NCBI RefSeq assembly: GCF_030142155.1
Contig: NZ_CP126247.1
Span: 2,046,001 to 2,110,000, forward strand
Length of the DNA stretch: 64,000 nt
Reading direction: 5' to 3'
DNA from: Arthrobacter sp. zg-Y820
GTDB lineage: Bacteria; Actinomycetota; Actinomycetes; Actinomycetales; Micrococcaceae
The position numbers were made by a program, and so were the translations under genes. Of the stretch, positions 28,656-35,733 are shown piece after piece; within the stretch, counting starts at the first letter, position 1; each line of letters begins with the position of its first letter. The notes beneath the pieces are model-generated. The model did not search any database. It was given only the letters and a program-made list of their open reading frames with translations, and had not been told where the DNA came from.

Positions 28656-29786
28656 TTACTTGAGGTCGGAGGCCTGGTAGTAGCCGCTGTCGACGAGGAC
28701 TTCCTCGTAGTTGTCCTTCGTGACCACCATCGGATCCAGCAGGAAGGTCGGGACAATCTTCACCTTGTTGTCGTACGTCTCGTTGTCATTGGTCTCGGGG
28801 ACTTCGCCCTTGAGCACGTCATCAACCATGGCAACGGTCTGCTCGCCCAGGGCACGCGTGTCCTTGAAGATCGTGGAGTACTGCTGGTTGTCCATGATGG
28901 ACTTCACTGACGCGGCTTCGGCGTCCTGTCCGGTGATGACGGGCAGGGCATCCGGTGAATAGCCGGATCCGGTAAGGGCGGAAATGATGCCCAGGGAGAT
29001 GCCGTCATACGGGGACAGCACGCCGTCGACCTTCTCGCCGCCCGAGTAGTTGCTGGCGATCAGGTTCTGCATGCGCTTCTGCGCGGTGGCCGGATCCCAG
29101 CGCAGGGTGGCGATCTGCGAGAACCCGGTCTGTCCGCTCTGGACCACGAGGGTTCCCTTGTCGATGTGGGGCTGCAGGGTGGCCATGGCGCCGTCGTAGA
29201 AGAAGTTGGCGTTGTTGTCATCAGGGCTGCCGGCGAAGAGTTCGACGTTCTTCGGTTCCGCTGCCCCGGTCTCCTTGCCCTCGGCGTCGAGGATGCCCAG
29301 GCCGGTCAGCAGCGATGTGGCCTGCTGGACACCTACGGTGTAGTTGTCAAAGGTGGTGTAGTAGTCAACGTTCTTGTTGCCCGTGATCAGGCGGTCATAG
29401 GCGATCACCTTGATGCCGGCGGCGGCCGCGTTGTCCAGCTGATCGCTGAGGGCGGTGCCGTCGATGGCCGCGATGACCAGGACTTTGGCGCCCTTGGTGA
29501 TCATGTTGGACACCTGCTGGACCTGGGTGGGGATGTCGTCGTCGGCGTATTCCAGGGTCGTTTCGTAACCGAGCTCTTCAAGCTCTGCCTTGATGGAGTC
29601 GCCGTCCTTGATCCAGCGTTCCGAGGTCTTGGTCGGCATGGCAATGCCCACCAGCGCGCCGGCGTTGTCGCCCGATTCGGCGGCGTCGGAATCAGCGCCG
29701 CCGCGGCCCGAGCCGGAACCGCAGCCGGCCACTGACACGGCCAGGATGCCCGCCGTCAGGCTGAGCAGGAGTTTACGGATTTTCAC
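28656..29786 (-). CDS. chvE: ChvE-like multiple-sugar substrate-binding lipoprotein
   Basis: 376-aa periplasmic-binding-protein type I sugar receptor, anchored as a lipoprotein. Signal [20 protein letters not shown] is followed by the lipobox Cys in VAGCGSGSG. After a Gly/Ser/Asp-rich linker, [20 protein letters not shown] is the start of the fold, [20 protein letters not shown] and [20 protein letters not shown] form the sugar cleft, and [20 protein letters not shown] is the ChvE/XylF signature. First gene of the operon, behind a consensus promoter and LacI-type operator. High expression relative to mmsA/mmsB is expected from its position and the following hairpin. Confidence 0.94.
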   Translation of the reverse strand: MKIRKLLLSLTAGILAVSVAGCGSGSGRGGADSDAAESGDNAGALVGIAMPTKTSERWIKDGDSIKAELEELGYETTLEYADDDIPTQVQQVSNMITKGAKVLVIAAIDGTALSDQLDNAAAAGIKVIAYDRLITGNKNVDYYTTFDNYTVGVQQATSLLTGLGILDAEGKETGAAEPKNVELFAGSPDDNNANFFYDGAMATLQPHIDKGTLVVQSGQTGFSQIATLRWDPATAQKRMQNLIASNYSGGEKVDGVLSPYDGISLGIISALTGSGYSPDALPVITGQDAEAASVKSIMDNQQYSTIFKDTRALGEQTVAMVDDVLKGEVPETNDNETYDNKVKIVPTFLLDPMVVTKDNYEEVLVDSGYYQASDLK

Positions 29787-29906
29787 GAAGGAGCCCTTTC
29801 GATTGACGTCGTTGTCTAGCGGAGAAACTACCGGATCGCGTGACGCGGCTTACCCTTCCCGCAGCCGGCCCGGCAGGCCGGAAATGAGAAGTGCGTCACA
29901 TAAATA

Positions 29907-29950
29907 TGTGAGCGCTAACATTATGGCTCCCGGTCCATGCCGGTTGTCAA
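29907..29950 (-). promoter_or_regulatory. Promoter and LacI-family operator of the sugar ABC operon
   Basis: On the minus strand a perfect -35 TTGACA (29950-29945) is followed after 19 bases by CATAAT (29925-29920) as -10. Immediately next is TGTTAGCGCTCACA (29920-29907), which fits the LacI/GalR operator consensus TGTKANCGNTMACA. This places the operator at the start site, a repression arrangement. An overlapping inverted repeat TCACATA-AA-TATGTGA lies at 29896-29911. The cognate repressor gene is not in this window. Confidence 0.8.
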
Positions 29951-29981
29951 TTCCAATACTTGGCCTCCGCGGCCGCGGGCC

Positions 29982-31250
29982 TCAGCGGACCGGACGGGCT
30001 TCCGTCCGGCGGGGACTTTCCGCCGGTTGGCGGCGCAGCTCCGCCGAGACCGCCGCGATTCCGGTGAACGTCTCCTCGAACGACGTCGACAGCGGGGACA
30101 GCCCCAGCCGGATTCCGGACGGATTCCGGTAGTCGGGGATCACTCCCTGCTTCCACAGGGCCGCGGTGACGGCCTGGAACGATGGATGATCGATAGTGAT
30201 GTGACTGCCGCGCCGTTCGGCGGCGCGAGGAGAGGCCAGGACGACGCCGTGCGGCGCCAGCAGGGTGTCCACCGCCGCCAGGGCATATTCGGTGAGGGCC
30301 ACGGATTTGGTCCGCACCGCATCGATGCCGGCCTCGGCGAGGAGCGCGACCATGTCCCGCAGGGGCAGCATGCCGAGCACCGGCGGCGTTCCGGACACCA
30401 GCCGGCGGATGCCGGCGGCCGGCGTGTAGCCCTGGGCCATGCCGAAGGGGTCGGCGCTGCCCAGCCAGCCCTGGATGGGCTGGGTGAAGGTCTCCTGATG
30501 CCGCCGGGCCACATAGGCCCAGGCCGGGGCACCGGGGCCGCCGTTGAGGTATTTGTAGCTGCAGCCCACCGCGTAGTCCACGTCCCAGGCGTCCAGCTGT
30601 GCCGGAACCGCCCCCGCTGAGTGGCACAGGTCCCAGAGCACCAGTCCCCCGGCGTCGTGCACTGCTGCCGTGATGGCTGCGGCGTCGGCCAGGAAACCGG
30701 AGCGGTAGGCGACGTGGCTGAAGACCGCCAGGGCGGTCTGCGGCCCGACCGCCTGCGCCACTGCGTCGGCGCTGACGCCGCCGTCGTAGTCGGCGGCGAT
30801 CCAGCGCAGGGTCAGCCCGCACTCATTGGCGATGCCCTCCAGAACATACCTGTCGGTGGGAAAGTTGTCGGTGTCCAGGACAATCTCGGTCCGCCCCGGG
30901 CGGGCAGCCACTGCGGCACGGGCCAGCTTGTAGAGCAGGACCGTGGTGGAATCGGCCACGATGCACTGCCCGGCGGCGGCGCCGAGCACCGCGGCGCCCA
31001 GCGCGTCGCCGAGCTGCTGCGGCAGCTCCAGCCACTGCTCATCCCAGCCGCGGATGAGCCGGGTGCCCCACTGGACCTGCACAAAGTCCTGCAGATGCGC
31101 CGCGCTGGCCCGCAGCGGACGGCCCAGCGAATTGCCGTCCAGATAGGAGCTGACGCCGTCGGCTTCCAGGAAGCGGTCCCGGAAGCCGGCCAGCGGGTCC
31201 GCCGCGTCCAGCTCCCGGGCAGCGGCAAGCAATGCGTCCGATTTCATCAT
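29982..31250 (-). CDS. kynU: Kynureninase
   Basis: 422-aa PLP enzyme that cleaves kynurenine or 3-hydroxykynurenine to (3-hydroxy)anthranilate and Ala. SYLDGNSLGRPL, DNFPTDRYVLEGI, LVLWDLCHSAGAVP and CSYKYLNGGPGAPAW (PLP Lys at about residue 233) are family signatures. DFNP-type domain is absent, and length fits the family (about 400-430). No tryptophan dioxygenase or formamidase gene is nearby, so any pathway partners must lie elsewhere. It ends about 30 bases before the sugar-operon promoter. Confidence 0.96.
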   Translation of the reverse strand: MMKSDALLAAARELDAADPLAGFRDRFLEADGVSSYLDGNSLGRPLRASAAHLQDFVQVQWGTRLIRGWDEQWLELPQQLGDALGAAVLGAAAGQCIVADSTTVLLYKLARAAVAARPGRTEIVLDTDNFPTDRYVLEGIANECGLTLRWIAADYDGGVSADAVAQAVGPQTALAVFSHVAYRSGFLADAAAITAAVHDAGGLVLWDLCHSAGAVPAQLDAWDVDYAVGCSYKYLNGGPGAPAWAYVARRHQETFTQPIQGWLGSADPFGMAQGYTPAAGIRRLVSGTPPVLGMLPLRDMVALLAEAGIDAVRTKSVALTEYALAAVDTLLAPHGVVLASPRAAERRGSHITIDHPSFQAVTAALWKQGVIPDYRNPSGIRLGLSPLSTSFEETFTGIAAVSAELRRQPAESPRRTEARPVR

Positions 31251-31277
31251 GAGGGCACGGTAGCAGCCCGGGCGGAA

Positions 31278-32219
31278 CTACAGCGGCCGGACACTGCCGG
31301 TGAAGTTCCGGCGAAGGGAGCGCTGGTTCCAACCAACAAAGGTGGATCCGGCGTACCCGTCCTCCCCTTCCGCATCGGAGATTGACAGGGCGACCGTCGC
31401 CGGCAGGAACACCGGAGAGTCAAACTCGATGGTCCACTCGTACGGCTCCTGCCGGTTCTGCACGATGTCGGCCACCACCCGGGAGGCCAGGTACATGCCG
31501 TGCGCCAGCGACCGCTTCATGCCCAGCGCCTTCGCCGACAGCCTGCTGAGGTGGATCGGGTTGAAGTCGCCGGACACCCGCGCGTAGTTGCGCCCCGCGT
31601 CCGCGCCGAGCCGCCACTGCGCCGTCGGCTGCGGGGGAACGAAATCCGGGCGGGGTGCGCGTGCACCCGGCCGGTCAAGGCGGGGCAGGAACACACCCTT
31701 GGCGAGATAGGTCGACCGCCCGCGCCAGACGACGGCGGTGTTCTCCCCCGTGCCATCCCCCGTGCCCTCCCCCGTGCCCTCCCCGGTTCCGGCGCGGACT
31801 TCGGCGATCAGCTCCACGGAGGTGCCGGCGCGGTGTCCGGCCAGGTTTTCCGCCCAGGCGGTGACGGTGAGCGGTTCGGTGTAATGGATCGGCCGGAAGT
31901 GCTCCACACGGTTCCGAAGATGCACCATGCCCAGCAGCGGCAGCGGGAAATCTTCCCGAGCCATGAGGCTCATCGCCACCGGAAACGCGAACGTGTGCAC
32001 GAAACCGGAGGGCAGGTAGTCGGACGCGCTGTGCAGCACGAGCCGCTGGAAGTCCGCCAGCCGCTCCAGGTCCACACGGGCGCCGCGCACCGTGTGCCGG
32101 TCCGCCGGCAAGGTTCGGGACGCCGGAGCCGAGGAGAGCCGCGCCCTGGCCGCAGCGCCGACGGCACCGACATACAGCTTGCCGAGCGCGGGTATCTCGC
32201 CCAGCTGGGTCTCACTCAT
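31278..32219 (-). CDS. MaoC-like double-hotdog hydratase (HtdX-type)
   Basis: 313 aa. The C-terminal hotdog half carries the hydratase-2 motif YARVSGDFNPIHLS with GMKRSLAHGMYLASRV (catalytic Asp/His and the Gly-His loop). The N-terminal half is a non-catalytic hotdog-like domain. Between them a variable linker is built of a 12-base tandem repeat (31744-31791; GTGE/GTGD units). The likely reaction is hydration of trans-2-enoyl-CoA to (R)-3-hydroxyacyl-CoA. Its ATG overlaps the stop of the upstream FabG gene by 4 bases (32216-32219), so thiolase-FabG-MaoC form one operon. Confidence 0.9.
   Translation of the reverse strand: MSETQLGEIPALGKLYVGAVGAAARARLSSAPASRTLPADRHTVRGARVDLERLADFQRLVLHSASDYLPSGFVHTFAFPVAMSLMAREDFPLPLLGMVHLRNRVEHFRPIHYTEPLTVTAWAENLAGHRAGTSVELIAEVRAGTGEGTGEGTGDGTGENTAVVWRGRSTYLAKGVFLPRLDRPGARAPRPDFVPPQPTAQWRLGADAGRNYARVSGDFNPIHLSRLSAKALGMKRSLAHGMYLASRVVADIVQNRQEPYEWTIEFDSPVFLPATVALSISDAEGEDGYAGSTFVGWNQRSLRRNFTGSVRPL
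31744..31791. repeat. 12-bp in-frame tandem repeats in the MaoC gene
   Basis: Units TCCCCCGTGCCA, TCCCCCGTGCCC (twice), then the diverged TCCCCGGTTCCG follow head to tail. They code for GTGE/GTGD-type repeats in the linker between hotdog halves. Length variation here would keep the frame. Confidence 0.85.
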
Positions 32220-33556
32220 GCGCCCACCATGTTCTGGCCGCAGACCCGCACAACCTGTCCGTTCACGCCGCCGGCCGCGTCCGAGGCCAGGAAGGAAATG
32301 GTCTCGGCCACGTCGATGGGCAGGCCGCCCTGCTGCAGGCTGCTCAGGCGGCGCGCCACCTGGCGGGTGAGGGCCGGAATGGCTGCTGTCATGTCGGTTT
32401 CAATGAAACCGGGAGCCACGGCGTTGATGGAGCCGCCGCGTGGAGCCAGCAGCGGCGCCGTCGCCCGCACCATGCCGATGACTCCGCCCTTGGAGGCGGC
32501 GTAGTTGGTCTGTCCGCGGTTGCCGGCGATGCCGCTGGTGGAGGCCAGCGAGACGATCCGGCCTTCGCGGCTGAAGGTCTCCGAGGCCAGCAGGGTCCGG
32601 TTCATCTTCAACTGCGACGCAATGTTCACGGCAACGACCGACTGCCAGCGGGATTCGTCCATGTTGGCCAGCAGCTTGTCGCGGGTAATGCCGGCGTTGT
32701 GGATGACGATGTCCAGGTGCCCGTAGCGTTCCTTGGCGTGGGCCAGGATGCGGTCGGCGGCGTCGTCGCGGGTGATGTCCACCTGCAGTGCGGTGCCGGA
32801 GATCTCATTGGCCACCTTGGCCAGCTGTTCGCCGGCCGCCGGCACGTCAACGACGATCACCGTGGCGCCGTCGCGGTGCAGGACCCGGGCAATGGCCGCG
32901 CCGATCCCCCGGGCGGCCCCGGTCACCACCGCAACCTTGCCGGCCAGCGGAGCGTTCCAGTCCGCGGGCAGCGTGCCGGCGTCGGAACCGACGGTGATGA
33001 ACTGGCCGTTGACGTAGGCGCTCTTGCCCGAGAGCAGGAAGCGCAGGGCTGCCGCCGTGCCCGGAGTCGAGGCGGGAGCACCGTTGGCGAGGATGATGCC
33101 GTTGGCGGTGGCTCCGCCGCGCAGTTCATGGGCAATGGAGCGGAGCAGCCCGTCAATTCCCTGCCGTGCCGCTGCCGCCTCGGGTTCCTGTGCCTCGGCG
33201 GCGGGCCGGGAGACGGTGACCACGCGTCCGCCCGGGGCCAGGTCCCGCAGTGCCGCGCCGGCGGCCAGGGTGACCTCGCCCAGATCCTCGGGAGCGGCTG
33301 CGGTATCCAGCACCAGCAGGATGGCGCCGAGCTTCTCCTTGGGCGTGGCATGCCGCCGGACATCCTGGTCCCAGCCGAGCAGCAGCTGCGAGAGCGTGTC
33401 CGCGGCTTCGCCCTTGCCCAGGACCAGCACCGGTCCGGGGACCAGCGGCTGGGCCGGATCGAAGCGCCGCAGGATGGCCGGACGGGGCAGGCCCAGCTTC
33501 TTGGCGATGTCCTTGGTGAAACCGGTGTTGACGAGGTTCAGGTATGCGTCGTTCAT
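32216..33556 (-). CDS. High-molecular-weight FabG (3-oxoacyl reductase, FabG4-like)
   Basis: 446 aa, longer than the ~250 aa of ordinary FabG because of an N-terminal flavodoxin-like Rossmann domain (about residues 1-205) that has lost a clear cofactor motif. The second domain is a canonical SDR: GKVAVVTGAARGIGAAIARV, NAGITRDKL, Ser in VSLASTSGIAGNR, and the YAASKGG catalytic Tyr/Lys. This layout is that of mycobacterial FabG4 (Rv0242c), which uses NAD(H) on 3-oxoacyl-CoA. It lies 3 bases after the thiolase stop and shares an operon with it and the MaoC hydratase. Confidence 0.92.
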   Translation of the reverse strand: MNDAYLNLVNTGFTKDIAKKLGLPRPAILRRFDPAQPLVPGPVLVLGKGEAADTLSQLLLGWDQDVRRHATPKEKLGAILLVLDTAAAPEDLGEVTLAAGAALRDLAPGGRVVTVSRPAAEAQEPEAAAARQGIDGLLRSIAHELRGGATANGIILANGAPASTPGTAAALRFLLSGKSAYVNGQFITVGSDAGTLPADWNAPLAGKVAVVTGAARGIGAAIARVLHRDGATVIVVDVPAAGEQLAKVANEISGTALQVDITRDDAADRILAHAKERYGHLDIVIHNAGITRDKLLANMDESRWQSVVAVNIASQLKMNRTLLASETFSREGRIVSLASTSGIAGNRGQTNYAASKGGVIGMVRATAPLLAPRGGSINAVAPGFIETDMTAAIPALTRQVARRLSSLQQGGLPIDVAETISFLASDAAGGVNGQVVRVCGQNMVGA

Positions 33557-33558
33557 GG

Positions 33559-34896
33559 TCAGCGTGCCTCGAGGATCGCGACAAGGCCCTGGCCGCCGGC
33601 GGCGCAGATGGAGATCAGCCCCCGGCCGGAACCCTTTTCATGCAGCATTTTGGCCAGCGAGGCGACGATGCGCCCGCCCGTGGCGGCGAACGGATGGCCG
33701 GCGGCCAGCGAAGATCCGTTGACGTTGAGCTTGGACCGGTCGATCGTGCCGAACGGGCCGTTGAGGCCCAGCCGGGTGCGGGAGAACTCATCATCTTCCC
33801 AGGCGGCCAGCGTGCTGAGCACGGTGCCGGCAAAGGCTTCATGGATTTCGAAGAAGTCGAAGTCGTCCAGCGTGAGGTTGTTGCGGGCCAGCAGGCGCGG
33901 CACGGCGAAGGCGGGCGCCATCAGCAGGCCGTCCTTGCCGTGCACGAAGTCGACGGCGCCGGCTTCGGCGTCCACGATGTTGGCCAGCATCGGCAGGTCG
34001 TGTTCGCGGGCGAAGTCCTCGGAACCCAGCAGAACCACGGCAGCGCCGTCGGTCAGCGGTGTAGAGTTTCCGGCGGTCATGGTCGCTTCGTCGCCGAGGC
34101 CGCGGCCGAAGGCGGGCTTCAGCTTGCCCAGCTTCTCCATGGTGGTGTCCGGGCGCAGGTTGGCGTCCCGGGAGAGGCCGCGGTAGGGGGTCACCAGATC
34201 GTCGAAGAATCCGCGGTCGTAGGCCGCCGCCATGTTCTTGTGGCTGGCCAGGGCTAGTTCGTCCTGTGCCTCGCGCGTGATCTTCCACTGGGCCGTGGTC
34301 AGGGCCTGATGCTCGCCCATGGACAGGCCGGTGCGGGGTTCGCCGGTGGTGGGGGCGTTCGGGGCCAGGTCCTTGGGCCGCAGCTTGGCGACGGCGGCCA
34401 GCTTCTGCTTGGCGGTCTTGGCCCGCGACAGGTCCAGCAGGGTCCGGCGCAGGCCTTCGCTGACGGCAATGGGGGCATCGGAGGCGGAGTCCACGCCGCC
34501 GGCGATGGCGGAATCAAGCTGGCCGAGCTTGATCTTGTTGGCCAGACTGATCACCGTCTCGAGTCCGGTGGCGCAGGCCTGCTGCACGTCATAGGCGGGG
34601 GTCTCGGCGGAGAGGGCGGAACCCAGGACTGCTTCCCGCGTGAGGTTGAAGTCGCTGGAGTGCTTCAGCACGGCGCCGGCGGCGACTTCGCCGATGCGTT
34701 CGCCCTGCAGCCCGAAGCGGGCGACGAGTCCGTCGAGCGCAGCAGTCAGCATGTCCTGATTGGAGCTGTAGGTGTATTTGCCGCCGGCGCGGGCGAAGGG
34801 GATGCGGTTTCCGCCAATGACGACGGCCTTCCGGACGGCGGGAACAGGGGTGGATCCGCCGGTGGCGGCGGATTCGGCCTGGGGCTGTGCAGCCAT
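33559..34896 (-). CDS. Acetyl-CoA acyltransferase (thiolase, FadA2/FadI-like)
   Basis: 445-aa thiolase. From the ATG at 34896, which has AAGGAG 9 bases upstream. The nucleophile Cys is in VQQACATGLETVISL, the His in EIHEAFAGT and the second Cys in SICAAGGQGL. NRIPFARAGGKYTYSSNQDM is the N-terminal signature of the FadI/FadA2 group, which is longer than FadA by about 40 residues. It should cleave 3-oxoacyl-CoA in beta-oxidation or work in reverse. It is divergent from the TetR gene across a 77-base gap with candidate operators. The frame stays open to 35013 but that part overlaps the divergent TetR gene. Confidence 0.92.
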   Translation of the reverse strand: MAAQPQAESAATGGSTPVPAVRKAVVIGGNRIPFARAGGKYTYSSNQDMLTAALDGLVARFGLQGERIGEVAAGAVLKHSSDFNLTREAVLGSALSAETPAYDVQQACATGLETVISLANKIKLGQLDSAIAGGVDSASDAPIAVSEGLRRTLLDLSRAKTAKQKLAAVAKLRPKDLAPNAPTTGEPRTGLSMGEHQALTTAQWKITREAQDELALASHKNMAAAYDRGFFDDLVTPYRGLSRDANLRPDTTMEKLGKLKPAFGRGLGDEATMTAGNSTPLTDGAAVVLLGSEDFAREHDLPMLANIVDAEAGAVDFVHGKDGLLMAPAFAVPRLLARNNLTLDDFDFFEIHEAFAGTVLSTLAAWEDDEFSRTRLGLNGPFGTIDRSKLNVNGSSLAAGHPFAATGGRIVASLAKMLHEKGSGRGLISICAAGGQGLVAILEAR

Positions 34897-34950
34897 GAGT
34901 CTGGTCTCCTTGGAAGTACTGCAAAATGTGAGGGGAGTTACTGCAACCCA

Positions 34951-34973
34951 GCGTACCTGATACGCTGAGTATC
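34951..34973. promoter_or_regulatory. Candidate TetR operators in the thiolase/TetR gap
   Basis: Two overlapping inverted repeats with 5-bp arms and 5-bp spacers are seen: GCGTA-CCTGA-TACGC (34951-34965) and GATAC-GCTGA-GTATC (34959-34973). They end one base before the GTG of the regulator and would block both divergent genes. The binding role is inference. Confidence 0.55.
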
Positions 34974-35663
34974 GTGAACACTGCTCTGCAAGACCCCCCC
35001 GCCCCCGGGGCATCCGACGGCCGGTCCCTCCGCTGGGAAGCCCACCGCACGGAGCGCCGCAGCGATCTGATCAAGGCCGCCCGCCGTGCCGTCCACACCC
35101 TCGGCGCCGGTGCCTCCATGGAGGAGATTGCTGCCGCTTCCGGAACCTCGAAATCCGTGTACTACCGGTATTTCGGCGACAAGGCCGGACTGCAGCAGGC
35201 AATGGGCGACGTCGTGCTGGCACAGATGCAGGACAAGATCCTCGCCGCGGGGCGCACCGCCCAGTCACCCCGCGCCGGGTTGCAGGCGATGGTGTCCGCG
35301 TACCTGCAGATGGCGCAGACGTCGCCCAATGTGTATGCCTTTGTCGCAGCCGGCGAAGCAACAGGCAATACCGAGCACCGTTTCGCTGACAGCCTCACCC
35401 ATTTCTTTGAGGCCATCACCGGCATGATGGACCGCGCGATGCGGGCCTATCTGGAGACCGGCTCCCCCGGCACCTCCCCCGCCCGGAACCTGGGGGTTGC
35501 CGCAAGCTTCTGGCCGACGGCGGCGCTGGGCATGGTCCGCGCCGCCGGCGAGAAGTGGCTGGCCACCGAGCCCGGACCCGACAAACCTTCCGAGGCCGAA
35601 ATGACCCGGCAGCTGACCGTTTGGCTCTTCGACGGCATCGGCTACGAGCAGGGGCGGGCATGA
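34974..35663 (+). CDS. TetR-family transcriptional regulator (lipid gene cluster)
   Basis: 229 aa from a GTG start. N-terminal TetR helix-turn-helix (about residues 35-80; AARRAVHTLGAGASMEEIAA, SGTSKSVYYRYFGDKAGLQQ). The C-terminal ligand domain is of the Rv0238-like type, divergent from the thiolase operon and followed by the acyl-CoA oxidase gene. The location suggests it represses both the thiolase-FabG-MaoC operon and the downstream oxidase, with an acyl-CoA as inducer (inference). Palindromes fill the gap before its start. Confidence 0.9.
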   Translation: MNTALQDPPAPGASDGRSLRWEAHRTERRSDLIKAARRAVHTLGAGASMEEIAAASGTSKSVYYRYFGDKAGLQQAMGDVVLAQMQDKILAAGRTAQSPRAGLQAMVSAYLQMAQTSPNVYAFVAAGEATGNTEHRFADSLTHFFEAITGMMDRAMRAYLETGSPGTSPARNLGVAASFWPTAALGMVRAAGEKWLATEPGPDKPSEAEMTRQLTVWLFDGIGYEQGRA

Positions 35664-35733
35664 ACCGCCCCGGCGCTCCCCTTCCGCTTCCTCCCAGCAA
35701 AAACAGGCACCACCACTACGAGAAGGACACGCA

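Noticed and set aside
29896..29911. TCACATA-AA-TATGTGA as a standard CRP site
   Set aside because: CRP sites read TGTGA-N6-TCACA; here the half-sites are in the opposite order.
34897..35013. Longer start for the thiolase at 35013
   Set aside because: It would overlap the divergent TetR gene; AAGGAG supports ATG 34896.
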